Shown piece after piece: positions 17,278-24,470 of a DNA stretch of 40,325 nucleotides. Made by a program: the position numbers and the translations under genes. The notes under the pieces were generated by a model. It ran no database searches, had not been told where the DNA came from, and saw only the letters and a list, made by a program, of their open reading frames with translations. The first letter of the stretch is position 1. Every line of letters begins with the position of its first letter. This DNA comes from Tepidimonas thermarum (GTDB taxonomy: Bacteria > Pseudomonadota > Gammaproteobacteria > Burkholderiales > Burkholderiaceae_C): the NCBI RefSeq assembly GCF_007556705.1, contig NZ_VJOL01000022.1, positions 1 to 40,325 of the forward strand. Direction: 5' to 3'.

Positions 17278-18459
17278 TCAGCCCAGCAGTGTTTGGGCCA
17301 CGATGTTGCGCTGCACCTCGTTGCTGCCGCCGTAGATGGTGGTCTTGCGCAGGTTGAAGTAGCGCGGTGCCAGCGGCGCCAACGCAGGGTCACCACCGGG
17401 GTAGGGTTCCGTCCAGGTGCCTTCCAGCGCCGGCTCCAGGTAGGGCAGGGCCAGCGGCCCGGCCACGTGCATCATCAGCTCGGCCAGGCGCTGCTGGATT
17501 TCGCTGCCGCGGATCTTGAGCAGCGCGGCGATGTCCAGCGCCGGTTTGCCGCTGGTCTCGGCGGCCAGCACGCGCAGCACCAGCATCTCCAGCGCCACGA
17601 TGTCCACCTCCAACGCGGCTATCTGGTCGCGCAGCCGGGCGTCATCCCAGCGCCCTTCGGCCTGCGCCAGGCGCTTGAGGCGCTTGAGCTCGCGTTTGGC
17701 GCGGTTGACATCGGCAATGTTGGCGCGCTCGTGCGACAGCAGGTACTTGGCGTAGGTCCAGCCTTTGTTTTCCTCGCCGATCAGGTTGTCGGCTGGCACG
17801 CGCACGTTGTCGAACCAGACCTCGTTGACCTCGTATTCGCCATCGAGCAGCCGAATCGGCCGCACGGTCACCCCGGGCGACTTCATGTCGATGAGCAAAA
17901 AGCTGATGCCCGTTTGCGGCTTGCCCTCGGTGCTGGTGCGCACCAGGCAAAAAATCCAGTCGGCATGTTGCGCCAGCGTGGTCCAGGTCTTTTGGCCGTT
18001 GACGATGTAGTGATCGCCATCGCGCTCGGCGCGGGTGCGCAGGCTGGCCAGATCCGACCCCGACCCGGGTTCGCTGTAGCCCTGGCACCACCACACCTCG
18101 CCGCTGGCGATGCCAGGCAAAAAGCGCTGTTGCTGCTCGGGCGTGCCAAAGGCCATGATCACCGGCGCCACCATCACCGGCCCAAAGGGCAGGATGGGGG
18201 GCGCGCCCGCCTCGGCCAGCGCCTCGTCGAACAGGTGTTGCTGCACCGGGGTCCAGCCCGGCCCGCCAAACGCGCGCGGCCAGCGGTAGGCCAGCCAGCC
18301 TTGCCGGCCCAGGGTGCGCGCCCAGCCCTGGATGTCGTCCTTGCTCAAGCGCAGCCCGGCGTGCACCTTGGCGGCCACGGCCGGGTCCAGGTGCGCCGCG
18401 ATCCAGGCGCGCACCTCGTCACGAAACGCCCGCTCCTCGGGCGTGAAGGCCAGATCCAT
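17278..18459 (-). CDS. acyl-CoA dehydrogenase, probable catalytic subunit
   Basis: FAD-dependent dehydrogenation of an acyl-CoA at the alpha-beta bond, passing electrons to ETF. 393 aa with the usual three domains: FTPEERAFRDEVRAWI at the N-terminus, WCQGYSEPGSGSDLASLRTRA and KTWTTLAQHADW at the FAD/substrate interface, and TIYGGSNEVQRNIVAQ at the C-terminus. Gly replaces the Glu of the medium-chain YEGT motif. A Glu in LLSHERANIAD matches the alternative catalytic position used by isovaleryl-CoA and FadE26/28-type enzymes. The ATG at 18459 is preceded by GAGGAGAC. First gene of a two-gene operon with the 370-aa partner; divergent from purN. Confidence 0.92.
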   Translation of the reverse strand: MDLAFTPEERAFRDEVRAWIAAHLDPAVAAKVHAGLRLSKDDIQGWARTLGRQGWLAYRWPRAFGGPGWTPVQQHLFDEALAEAGAPPILPFGPVMVAPVIMAFGTPEQQQRFLPGIASGEVWWCQGYSEPGSGSDLASLRTRAERDGDHYIVNGQKTWTTLAQHADWIFCLVRTSTEGKPQTGISFLLIDMKSPGVTVRPIRLLDGEYEVNEVWFDNVRVPADNLIGEENKGWTYAKYLLSHERANIADVNRAKRELKRLKRLAQAEGRWDDARLRDQIAALEVDIVALEMLVLRVLAAETSGKPALDIAALLKIRGSEIQQRLAELMMHVAGPLALPYLEPALEGTWTEPYPGGDPALAPLAPRYFNLRKTTIYGGSNEVQRNIVAQTLLG

Positions 18460-18539
18460 GCATCGTCTCCTCGTGCGTCGAAGCCCTCTTTATGCACGGT
18501 CGTTCGGTTGTTGGCTGTCGGGACGGTGACAGCAGCCGC

Positions 18540-18545
18540 TACACT
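18540..18545 (+). promoter_or_regulatory. -10-like hexamer of purN
   Basis: TACACT lies eight bases before the purN ATG and no ribosome-binding sequence is present between them. No convincing -35 box is seen 16-18 bp upstream. If real, the transcript would start within a base or two of the start codon. Confidence 0.35.
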
Positions 18546-18553
18546 GCCGGCCC

Positions 18554-19174
18554 ATGAGCTCCGACGCCCCTACCGCTTCCCGGCCGCTGGTGATCCTGAT
18601 TTCCGGGACCGGCTCCAACATGCAGGCCATCGTGCGCGCGGCCCAGCAGCGGCGCTGGCGCGAGCGCCACGGGGCGTTCGTCGCCGCCGTCATCAGCAAC
18701 CGGCCGGACGCCAAGGGGCTGGCTTGGGCGGCCGGGGAGGGCCTGCCCACCGCGGTGGTGGACCACAAGGCCTATCCCAGCCGCGAGGCGTTCGACGCGG
18801 CGCTGGCTGAAGCGATCGGTCGCTTCGACCCCGACGGGCGGGCGCTGGTGGTGCTGGCCGGCTTTATGCGCATCCTCACGCCCGGCTTCGTCGAGCGTTT
18901 TGCGGGACGGCTCGTCAACATCCACCCGTCGCTGCTGCCGGCTTTCCCGGGGCTGCACACGCACCAGCGTGCCATCGAGGCGGGCTGCCGCTTTGCCGGC
19001 GCGACGGTGCACCTGGTGACGGCGGAGCTGGACCACGGCCCGATTCTGGAGCAGGCGGTGGTGCCGATCCTGCCCGGCGACACGCCCGAGGCGCTGGCCG
19101 CGCGCGTGCTCACGCAGGAGCACCTGATCTACCCGCGCGCCATCGAACGCTGGCTGCGCGACGCTGGCGCCTGA
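18554..19174 (+). CDS. purN: phosphoribosylglycinamide formyltransferase (GART)
   Basis: Transfers a formyl group from 10-formyltetrahydrofolate to glycinamide ribonucleotide in purine synthesis. 206 aa, close to the family's usual 190-215. Motifs: SGTGSNMQAI (phosphate-binding loop), AGFMRILTPGFV, the catalytic Asn-His in LVNIHPSLLPAFPG, and the catalytic Asp in VTAELDHGPILEQA. Standalone gene, divergent from the acyl-CoA dehydrogenase pair and followed 93 bp later by an unrelated hydrolase. No Shine-Dalgarno sequence is visible before the ATG. Confidence 0.96.
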   Translation: MSSDAPTASRPLVILISGTGSNMQAIVRAAQQRRWRERHGAFVAAVISNRPDAKGLAWAAGEGLPTAVVDHKAYPSREAFDAALAEAIGRFDPDGRALVVLAGFMRILTPGFVERFAGRLVNIHPSLLPAFPGLHTHQRAIEAGCRFAGATVHLVTAELDHGPILEQAVVPILPGDTPEALAARVLTQEHLIYPRAIERWLRDAGA

Positions 19175-19267
19175 CGTCCATTGTCTGGCGTCGTCGGTCA
19201 TCGCCGCAGCGCGCCGCATCCGGCACAGTGGGGCCTTGCCTTCCCCCGTGTTGCTGGAGCCGTTGCC

Positions 19268-20176
19268 ATGTCCGCCGTCGAACGAATCTTCACCCGCGCC
19301 TGTGCCGCCGCCGCCCTGACCCTGCCCCTGGCCGCGGGGGTGGCGTCGGCCTCCATCCCCCCGGCCGTCACCCGTCATCTGACGCTGCCCCAGGGCCGGA
19401 TCGCCTACGACGACACCGGCGGCCCCGGGCCGCTGGTGCTGGCCATTCCCGGCATGGGAGATCTGCGCAACGAATACCGTGCTGTGCGCCCCTTGCTGTG
19501 GCGCGCCGGCTACCGCGTGGTGACGATGGACATTCGCGGCCATGGCGACTCGTCGGTGGCGTGGGACGACTACTCGGCCCGCGCCATCGGGCTCGATGCG
19601 CTCGAGCTGATCCGGCACCTGCAGGCCGGACCGGCGGTGATCCTGGGCAACTCGTTTGCCGCCGGCTCGGCGCTGTGGGCCGCGCACGAGATGCCCGCAC
19701 AGGTGCGCGGCGTGGTGCTGCTGGGCCCGGTGGTGCGCGACGGGCAGCCGCCGTGGTGGGCGCGGGCGGCGGTGGCGGTGGGCTTCGCCGGTCCGTGGCG
19801 CACGGCGTTCTGGATGGCGTTTTGGGACAGTCTGTTCCCATTGCGCAAGCCGGACGATCACGCCCAGGCGCGCGCCGCGCTGGCGGCCAACCTGCGCGAG
19901 CCGGGGCGCATGGCCGCGCTGCGCACGATGGTGGGCCTTTCCAAGGCCGACACCGAGGCGATCGTGGGACATAGCCGGGTGCCCGCGCTGGTGGTGATGG
20001 GCACGCGCGACCCCGACTTCCCCAACCCCGTGGCCGAGGCGCGCTGGCTGGGCGAGCGGTTGGGCTGCGAGCCCATCCTGGTGGAAGGCGCGGGCCACTA
20101 CCCGCATCTGGAAGTGCCGCAGCAGGTTGCGCCGGCGCTGCTGGCGTTTCTGGCCCGCACAGCCCCGCTGCGATGA
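19268..20176 (+). CDS. alpha/beta hydrolase with N-terminal signal-like peptide
   Basis: 302-aa alpha/beta-hydrolase-fold enzyme of unknown substrate. The catalytic triad can be placed: nucleophile S129 in ILGNSFAAG, Asp 247 in GTRDPDF and His 276 in EGAGHYPH. The oxyanion-hole region is IPGMGDLRNEYR and the strand before it reads TMDIRGHGDSS. The first 29 residues look like a signal peptide (basic start, ACAAAALTLPLAAG core, AxA-type site in VASAS), which suggests export or membrane anchoring; this is unusual for the epoxide-hydrolase-like group it resembles. The start at 19268 is the best. It ends two bases from the convergent AraC-family gene. Confidence 0.85.
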   Translation: MSAVERIFTRACAAAALTLPLAAGVASASIPPAVTRHLTLPQGRIAYDDTGGPGPLVLAIPGMGDLRNEYRAVRPLLWRAGYRVVTMDIRGHGDSSVAWDDYSARAIGLDALELIRHLQAGPAVILGNSFAAGSALWAAHEMPAQVRGVVLLGPVVRDGQPPWWARAAVAVGFAGPWRTAFWMAFWDSLFPLRKPDDHAQARAALAANLREPGRMAALRTMVGLSKADTEAIVGHSRVPALVVMGTRDPDFPNPVAEARWLGERLGCEPILVEGAGHYPHLEVPQQVAPALLAFLARTAPLR

Positions 20177-20178
20177 CG

Positions 20179-21258
20179 TCAGCGAGCATCCGTCGAGGCC
20201 GGGCGGTCGGCGTCCGTCGCGGGTTGGGCGGCTCTGCGGCGCATTGCTTGCGGGGTGGTGCCCGTCCAGCGGCGAAAGGCGCGATGAAACGCGCTGGGCT
20301 CCGAAAACCCCAGCAGGTAGGCCACTTCGCCCAGCGCCAGCCGACCCTCGCGTACCCAGCGCAGGGCCAGCTCGTGCCGCACCGCATCGAGCAGCGGGGC
20401 AAAGGCCGTGCCTTCCTCATGCAGCCGCCGCTGCAGGCTGCGCTCGCTCAGGCCCAGCTGGCGGGCCACGGCGGGCAAGGTCGCGCGCTCGCTGTCCAGC
20501 CCCTGCAGCAAGGCGCGCCGCACCCGGTCGGACCACGACGCGGTTGGGGGACCGAGCCGCTCGAGCAGGCTGTCCGCATGGGCGGTCACGATGCGCGACA
20601 GCTCCGCATCGGCCGCAGGCACCGGGCGTCGCAGCACCGCCGCGTCCAGCACCAGGCACGACTGCGCAGCCCCAAAGCGCGGCGTGACGCCAAACACCGC
20701 GCGGTGATCCTCGACGCCACCGACGGCCGCGTGCGCGAATTCGACCGCCACGGCCCGCAGCGGCGCGGCACCGATCTGCGCAGCCACCACCACCAGCGAC
20801 GCCAGCGTGAACTCCACCGCATGCCGGCTAGGCAGCGCGCGGGGGTCGGCCAAGCGGTGCACGATGCGCACCACCGCGCCCTGGGGCTGGATGTCGAACG
20901 TGGCCACGTCGTGCAGCAGCCGGTTGTAGCGCGCCAGCCGCTGCAGGGCCGTGCCCAGATCCGGCGCCGTGCGCACCGCATAGTCCAGCACCTGGAACAT
21001 GCCCGGGCGGATCGCCGCTGCCGCATGCAGCCCAAAAGCCACGTCGCCGCTGCGCCGCGCCGCTTCGTCCCACAGGCGGGTTTCCACCGCCAGTGGCATG
21101 CGCGCGTCCGGGTCGTCCAGCCACGCCACATCGAACCCCGCTGCGGCCATGAGCTCATCGGCCGCCACCCCCCGCGCCGCGGCCGCGCCCACGATCATGG
21201 CGCCGATGCGGGCCGAGACCGAGATCGGGGTGGAAACCGTTGTGCCGGCAGCTTGCAT
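20179..21258 (-). CDS. AraC family transcriptional regulator (arabinose-binding-like N-domain)
   Basis: 359-aa regulator. The N-terminal 200 residues resemble the Arabinose_bd-type domain of OruR/ArgR-like AraC proteins (AAAARGVAADELMAAAG at the start). The C-terminal 100 residues carry both helix-turn-helix units: ARQLGLSERSLQRRLHEEG, then LGEVAYLLGFSEPSAFHRAF with RRWTGTTPQAMR. The ATG at 21258 was chosen because earlier in-frame starts (21300, 21327) would run into the divergent cupin gene's promoter. It is divergent from two cupin genes, which it probably controls, and convergent with the alpha/beta hydrolase. A 13-bp palindrome lies in the shared promoter region. The inducer is unknown. 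Confidence 0.92.
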   Translation of the reverse strand: MQAAGTTVSTPISVSARIGAMIVGAAAARGVAADELMAAAGFDVAWLDDPDARMPLAVETRLWDEAARRSGDVAFGLHAAAAIRPGMFQVLDYAVRTAPDLGTALQRLARYNRLLHDVATFDIQPQGAVVRIVHRLADPRALPSRHAVEFTLASLVVVAAQIGAAPLRAVAVEFAHAAVGGVEDHRAVFGVTPRFGAAQSCLVLDAAVLRRPVPAADAELSRIVTAHADSLLERLGPPTASWSDRVRRALLQGLDSERATLPAVARQLGLSERSLQRRLHEEGTAFAPLLDAVRHELALRWVREGRLALGEVAYLLGFSEPSAFHRAFRRWTGTTPQAMRRRAAQPATDADRPASTDAR

Positions 21259-21280
21259 GGCGCAGGATACCCGTGGTGTG

Positions 21281-21293
21281 CGACGAATCGTCG
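21281..21293. promoter_or_regulatory. palindrome in AraC/cupin divergent promoter
   Basis: Perfect inverted repeat CGACGA-A-TCGTCG in the 67-bp gap between the AraC-family gene and the first cupin. It sits about 22 bp from the AraC start and 32 bp from the cupin start, a plausible operator. Which protein binds it is not shown by the sequence. Confidence 0.4.
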
Positions 21294-21325
21294 TTGTCAT
21301 GCTACCCCTTCGAGGAGATACCATC

Positions 21326-21814
21326 ATGCCGGTCGGATCCGCTCCCGTGTCTGACGTGGCGGTCGCCGCCCTCGACGTGCCGCCCCGTACCCAGCCTTCG
21401 CTCTACCCGCCACCGTTTGCCGCCCGCATGACCGGCCGCATCAAGCGGGCGCTGGGCGACGTGTTCGGGCTCAGCCGCTTCGGTGTCAACCTCACCGAAC
21501 TGGCGCCGGGTGCGGTTTCGTCGCTGCGCCACGGGCACAGCCACCAGGACGAATTCGTCTACATCCTGCAAGGCCACCCCGTGCTGCGCACCAACGCCGG
21601 CGACACGCCGCTGGCCCCGGGCATGTGCGCGGGTTTTGCCGCCGGCTCGGGCGATGCGCACCAGCTCGTCAACCCGACCGCCGAAACGGTGGTCTACTTG
21701 GAGATCGGCGATCGAACCCCCGGCGACACGGTGCACTACCCCGACGATGACCTGCGGGCCGTGCGTGTCGATGGCCGCTGGGTCTTTACCCACAAGGACG
21801 GCCGGCCGTACTGA
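21326..21814 (+). CDS. cupin domain protein
   Basis: 162-aa single-domain cupin. Motif 1 is recognisable as HGHSHQDEFVYILQGHPVL (His, His and Glu in metal-ligand positions) and motif 2 as GDAHQLVNPTAETVVYLEIG. The 45-residue N-terminal stretch is Pro/Ala-rich. An AGGAG ribosome-binding sequence precedes the ATG by about seven bases, fixing the start. The first gene of a likely two-gene cupin operon divergent from the AraC regulator. It could be a small enzyme or a ligand-binding protein; the substrate is not identifiable. Confidence 0.88.
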   Translation: MPVGSAPVSDVAVAALDVPPRTQPSLYPPPFAARMTGRIKRALGDVFGLSRFGVNLTELAPGAVSSLRHGHSHQDEFVYILQGHPVLRTNAGDTPLAPGMCAGFAAGSGDAHQLVNPTAETVVYLEIGDRTPGDTVHYPDDDLRAVRVDGRWVFTHKDGRPY

Positions 21815-21854
21815 CCTCGTGCAACGACCGCCCCAGCCACCCTGGAAGCCCCCC

Positions 21855-22169
21855 ATGCCCACCATCATCCACCCCCGTGATTTCACCGCCGAGCGCGCCT
21901 GGGGCGCGCTCGACATCGCCCAGCTCGACGGCATCACCGTACGTCTGCACTGGACCGACGCGCCCTACCGCTGGCACGTCAACGATGGGGCGGAGGTGTT
22001 TACCGTGCTCGACGGCCGCGTCGAGATGCGCTGGCGCGAGGCCGGTGAGGAGCACCGCCGCCTGCTGGAGCCGGGCGACGTCTTCTTTGCCGAGGTCGGC
22101 TGCGAGCACGTGGCCCATCCGCAGGGGCCGGCGCGCATTCTGGTCGTGGAGCGGGCGGGGTCGGTGTGA
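21855..22169 (+). CDS. small cupin domain protein
   Basis: 104-aa cupin. It has a VNDGAEVFTVLDGRVEMRW motif 1 in which the usual first two His are not both present (RWHVNDGAEVF), and a second motif VGCEHVAHP. Starts at 21855, 40 bp after the first cupin and in the same direction, so probably in one operon under the divergent AraC protein. Its function is unknown; cupins this small are often auxiliary isomerases or binding proteins. Confidence 0.85.
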   Translation: MPTIIHPRDFTAERAWGALDIAQLDGITVRLHWTDAPYRWHVNDGAEVFTVLDGRVEMRWREAGEEHRRLLEPGDVFFAEVGCEHVAHPQGPARILVVERAGSV

Positions 22170-22181
22170 GTGGCGGGGTGG

Positions 22182-22766
22182 TCAGCGCCAGGTGTACGCC
22201 ACCGCTGCGCCCACGGCGACCAGCGCCACCACCGCCCAGCCGATGCGGTCGATGTGGCGGCGCAGCAGCGGCTCCATGCGCGCGCCGCCCCAGCGCATCA
22301 GCGCGGCCACCAGAAAGAAGCGCGCCCCCCGCCCGACGAGCGAGGCCAGCGCGAACGGCAGCAGCGGCATCGCCAGCGCCCCGGCGGCGATGGTGAACAC
22401 CTTGTACGGAATCGGCGAGAAGCCGGCGATGAACACCGCCCAGGCGCCCCAGGCGTCGAACCACGCCACCGCCTGCTGGTAGGCCGGCCAGTAGCTGCTG
22501 CCGCGCAGCCACGGCTCGAGGGCCGCAAACGCCAGCCAGCCGATCAGGTAGCCGGCCAACCCACCCAGCACCGAGGTCCACGTCGTCAGCCACGCCAGCC
22601 GCCAGGCCTGCTGCGGGTTGGCCAGCGCCATCGGCGCCAGCATGACGTCGGGCGGTACCGGAAAAAACGACGACTCGGCAAAGCTCAGTGCCGCCAGGTA
22701 GCGCGGCGCGTGGCGGTGGCGCGCCCAGCGCAGGGCACGTTCGTACAGGGGGGCAAACAGGCGCAT
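22182..22766 (-). CDS. YqaA family inner-membrane protein (DedA/SNARE-associated type)
   Basis: 194-aa membrane protein with about five hydrophobic segments. It carries the YqaA-type signature ESSFFPVPPDVMLAPMALA followed by TTWTSVLGGLAGYLIGW, and an internal AGFSPIPYKVFTIAAGALA, where the Pro-rich re-entrant loop of the DedA superfamily is expected. The family probably takes part in lipid flipping or membrane homeostasis. The start at 22766 lies 22 bp after the prfC stop and in the same direction, so the two may be co-transcribed. It is convergent with the cupins, ending 12 bp from the second one. Confidence 0.88.
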   Translation of the reverse strand: MRLFAPLYERALRWARHRHAPRYLAALSFAESSFFPVPPDVMLAPMALANPQQAWRLAWLTTWTSVLGGLAGYLIGWLAFAALEPWLRGSSYWPAYQQAVAWFDAWGAWAVFIAGFSPIPYKVFTIAAGALAMPLLPFALASLVGRGARFFLVAALMRWGGARMEPLLRRHIDRIGWAVVALVAVGAAVAYTWR

Positions 22767-22788
22767 GGTGACGGCGGGTTGGGTGCGG

Positions 22789-24405
22789 TCAGGCGCTGTG
22801 GAACACCAGGCCAGCGTGCTCGCGCATCGCGTGGAAGCGGATCTTGGGCCAGTTGCCCTCCACCGCGCGCAGCGTGGCGGCGTGGTCGAGCAGAATGGCG
22901 GGCGCGTCCACGGCATCCCACGCCATGCGGTGGATGTTGGCGTCGATGAAGCGCTTGAGTTCCGCCTCGCCGCCGTTGTCGGGCGGGCAGGTCACCCAGC
23001 GCACCACGTGGTAGGGGCTGGCGGCGATGCGCGCCTTGACGCCGTACTCCGTCTCCAGCCGGTGCTGCACCACCTCGAACTGCAGCTGCCCCACCGCGCC
23101 GAGCAGCAGCACCGAGCCCGCCATCGGCCGGAAGACCTGGATCGCGCCTTCCTCGCCGAGCTGCTGCAGGCCGGCGCGCAGCTGCTTGGTGCGCAGCGGG
23201 TCGGCCACCTCGACGCTGCGGATGATCTCCGGCGCGAAGAACGGCAGCCCGGTGAACTGCAGCGCCTCGCCCTCGGTGAGCGTGTCGCCCAGCTGCAGCA
23301 GCCCGTGGTTCGGGATGCCGATGATGTCGCCGGCGTAGGCCTCCTCCAGCAGCTCGCGCCGCTGCGACAGGAACGACACCACCGTGTTGGGCTTGAACTC
23401 CTTGCCGGTGCGGGTGATGCGCAGCTTCATGCCGCGCTCGAAGCGGCCGCTGGCCACGCGCACGAAGGCCACGCGGTCGCGGTGCGCAGGGTCCATGTTG
23501 GCCTGGATCTTGAACACCACGCCGCTGAACTTGGGCTCGGTCGGCGCCACCTCGCGCTGCAGCGCGGGCTTCGGCCCCGGCGGCGGCGCCAGATCGACCA
23601 GCGCGTCCAGCACCTCTTTGACGCCAAAGTTGTTGATGGCCGAGCCAAAAAACATCGGCGTTTGCGTGCCGGCCAAAAAAGCCGCGTGTTCGAACGCCGG
23701 GGTGGCGCCTTCCACCAGCTCCAGCTCGTCGCGCGCCTGCTGCCACTCCAGCCCAAAGCGCTGCGCGATGGCGGGGTTGTCGCGCCCGGCCAGGATTTCC
23801 TCGTCACCGCCGCGACGGTCTTCGCCCGGGGCAAAGACGCGCATCTGCTCGGCGCGGCGGTCCCACACGCCGTGAAACAGCTTGCCCATGCCCACTGGCC
23901 AGGTAAAGGGCACCACCGTCATGCCCAGCTCGCGCTCGATTTCGTCCAGCAGGTCCAGTGGCGCCTTGACCTCCCGGTCCATCTTGTTGATGAAGGTCAG
24001 GATCGGCGTATTCCGCGCGCGGCAGACCTGCAGCAGCCGCCGCGTCTGCGGCTCCACCCCGTTGCCGGCGTCGATCACCATCAGCGCCGCGTCCACGGCC
24101 GTCAGCACGCGGTAGGTGTCTTCCGAAAAATCCTGGTGGCCCGGCGTGTCCAGCAGGTTGATCACGCAGTCGCGGTACTCCATCTGCATGACCGAGCTGG
24201 CCACCGAGATGCCGCGCTGCTTTTCGATTTCCATCCAGTCCGACGTGGCGTGGCGCGCCGCCTTGCGCGCCTTGACGCTGCCCGCGATGTGGATGGCGCC
24301 CGAGAACAGCAACAGCTTCTCGGTCAGCGTGGTTTTACCGGCGTCCGGGTGGGAGATGATGGCAAAGGTGCGCCGCCGGCGCACCTCGGAAGCAATGTCT
24401 GGCAT
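22789..24405 (-). CDS. prfC: peptide chain release factor 3
   Basis: Translational GTPase that recycles RF1/RF2 from the ribosome after termination. 538 aa, typical for RF3. GTPase motifs are present in order: G1 SHPDAGKTTLTEKLL (about 18-32), G2 region QRGISVASS, G3 DTPGHQDFSEDTYR, G4 NKMDRE. The rest includes the RF3-type GVEPQTRRLLQVCRAR and the domain-III segment FRPMAGSVLLLGAVGQLQFE. A -10-like GATAAT is the complement of 24414-24419, eight bases from the ATG with no Shine-Dalgarno sequence. Divergent from rsmB. Confidence 0.96.
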   Translation of the reverse strand: MPDIASEVRRRRTFAIISHPDAGKTTLTEKLLLFSGAIHIAGSVKARKAARHATSDWMEIEKQRGISVASSVMQMEYRDCVINLLDTPGHQDFSEDTYRVLTAVDAALMVIDAGNGVEPQTRRLLQVCRARNTPILTFINKMDREVKAPLDLLDEIERELGMTVVPFTWPVGMGKLFHGVWDRRAEQMRVFAPGEDRRGGDEEILAGRDNPAIAQRFGLEWQQARDELELVEGATPAFEHAAFLAGTQTPMFFGSAINNFGVKEVLDALVDLAPPPGPKPALQREVAPTEPKFSGVVFKIQANMDPAHRDRVAFVRVASGRFERGMKLRITRTGKEFKPNTVVSFLSQRRELLEEAYAGDIIGIPNHGLLQLGDTLTEGEALQFTGLPFFAPEIIRSVEVADPLRTKQLRAGLQQLGEEGAIQVFRPMAGSVLLLGAVGQLQFEVVQHRLETEYGVKARIAASPYHVVRWVTCPPDNGGEAELKRFIDANIHRMAWDAVDAPAILLDHAATLRAVEGNWPKIRFHAMREHAGLVFHSA

Positions 24406-24458
24406 GGCGCGCGATTATCCCGCACCCCGGCCGCGCGCCCGGCCGCACATCGCTGGGC

Positions 24459-24464
24459 GACAAT
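24459..24464 (+). promoter_or_regulatory. -10-like hexamer of rsmB
   Basis: GACAAT ends six bases before the rsmB ATG at 24471. Transcription would then start at or next to the start codon. The opposing prfC has a similar GATAAT on the minus strand at 24414-24419. No clear -35 boxes are seen for either. Confidence 0.35.
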
Positions 24465-24470
24465 CGCCCC

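Noticed and set aside
18491-18512. GGTCGTTCGG word upstream of the acyl-CoA dehydrogenase pair as a TetR-type operator
   Set aside because: It resembles such sites but is not a true inverted repeat when checked base by base.
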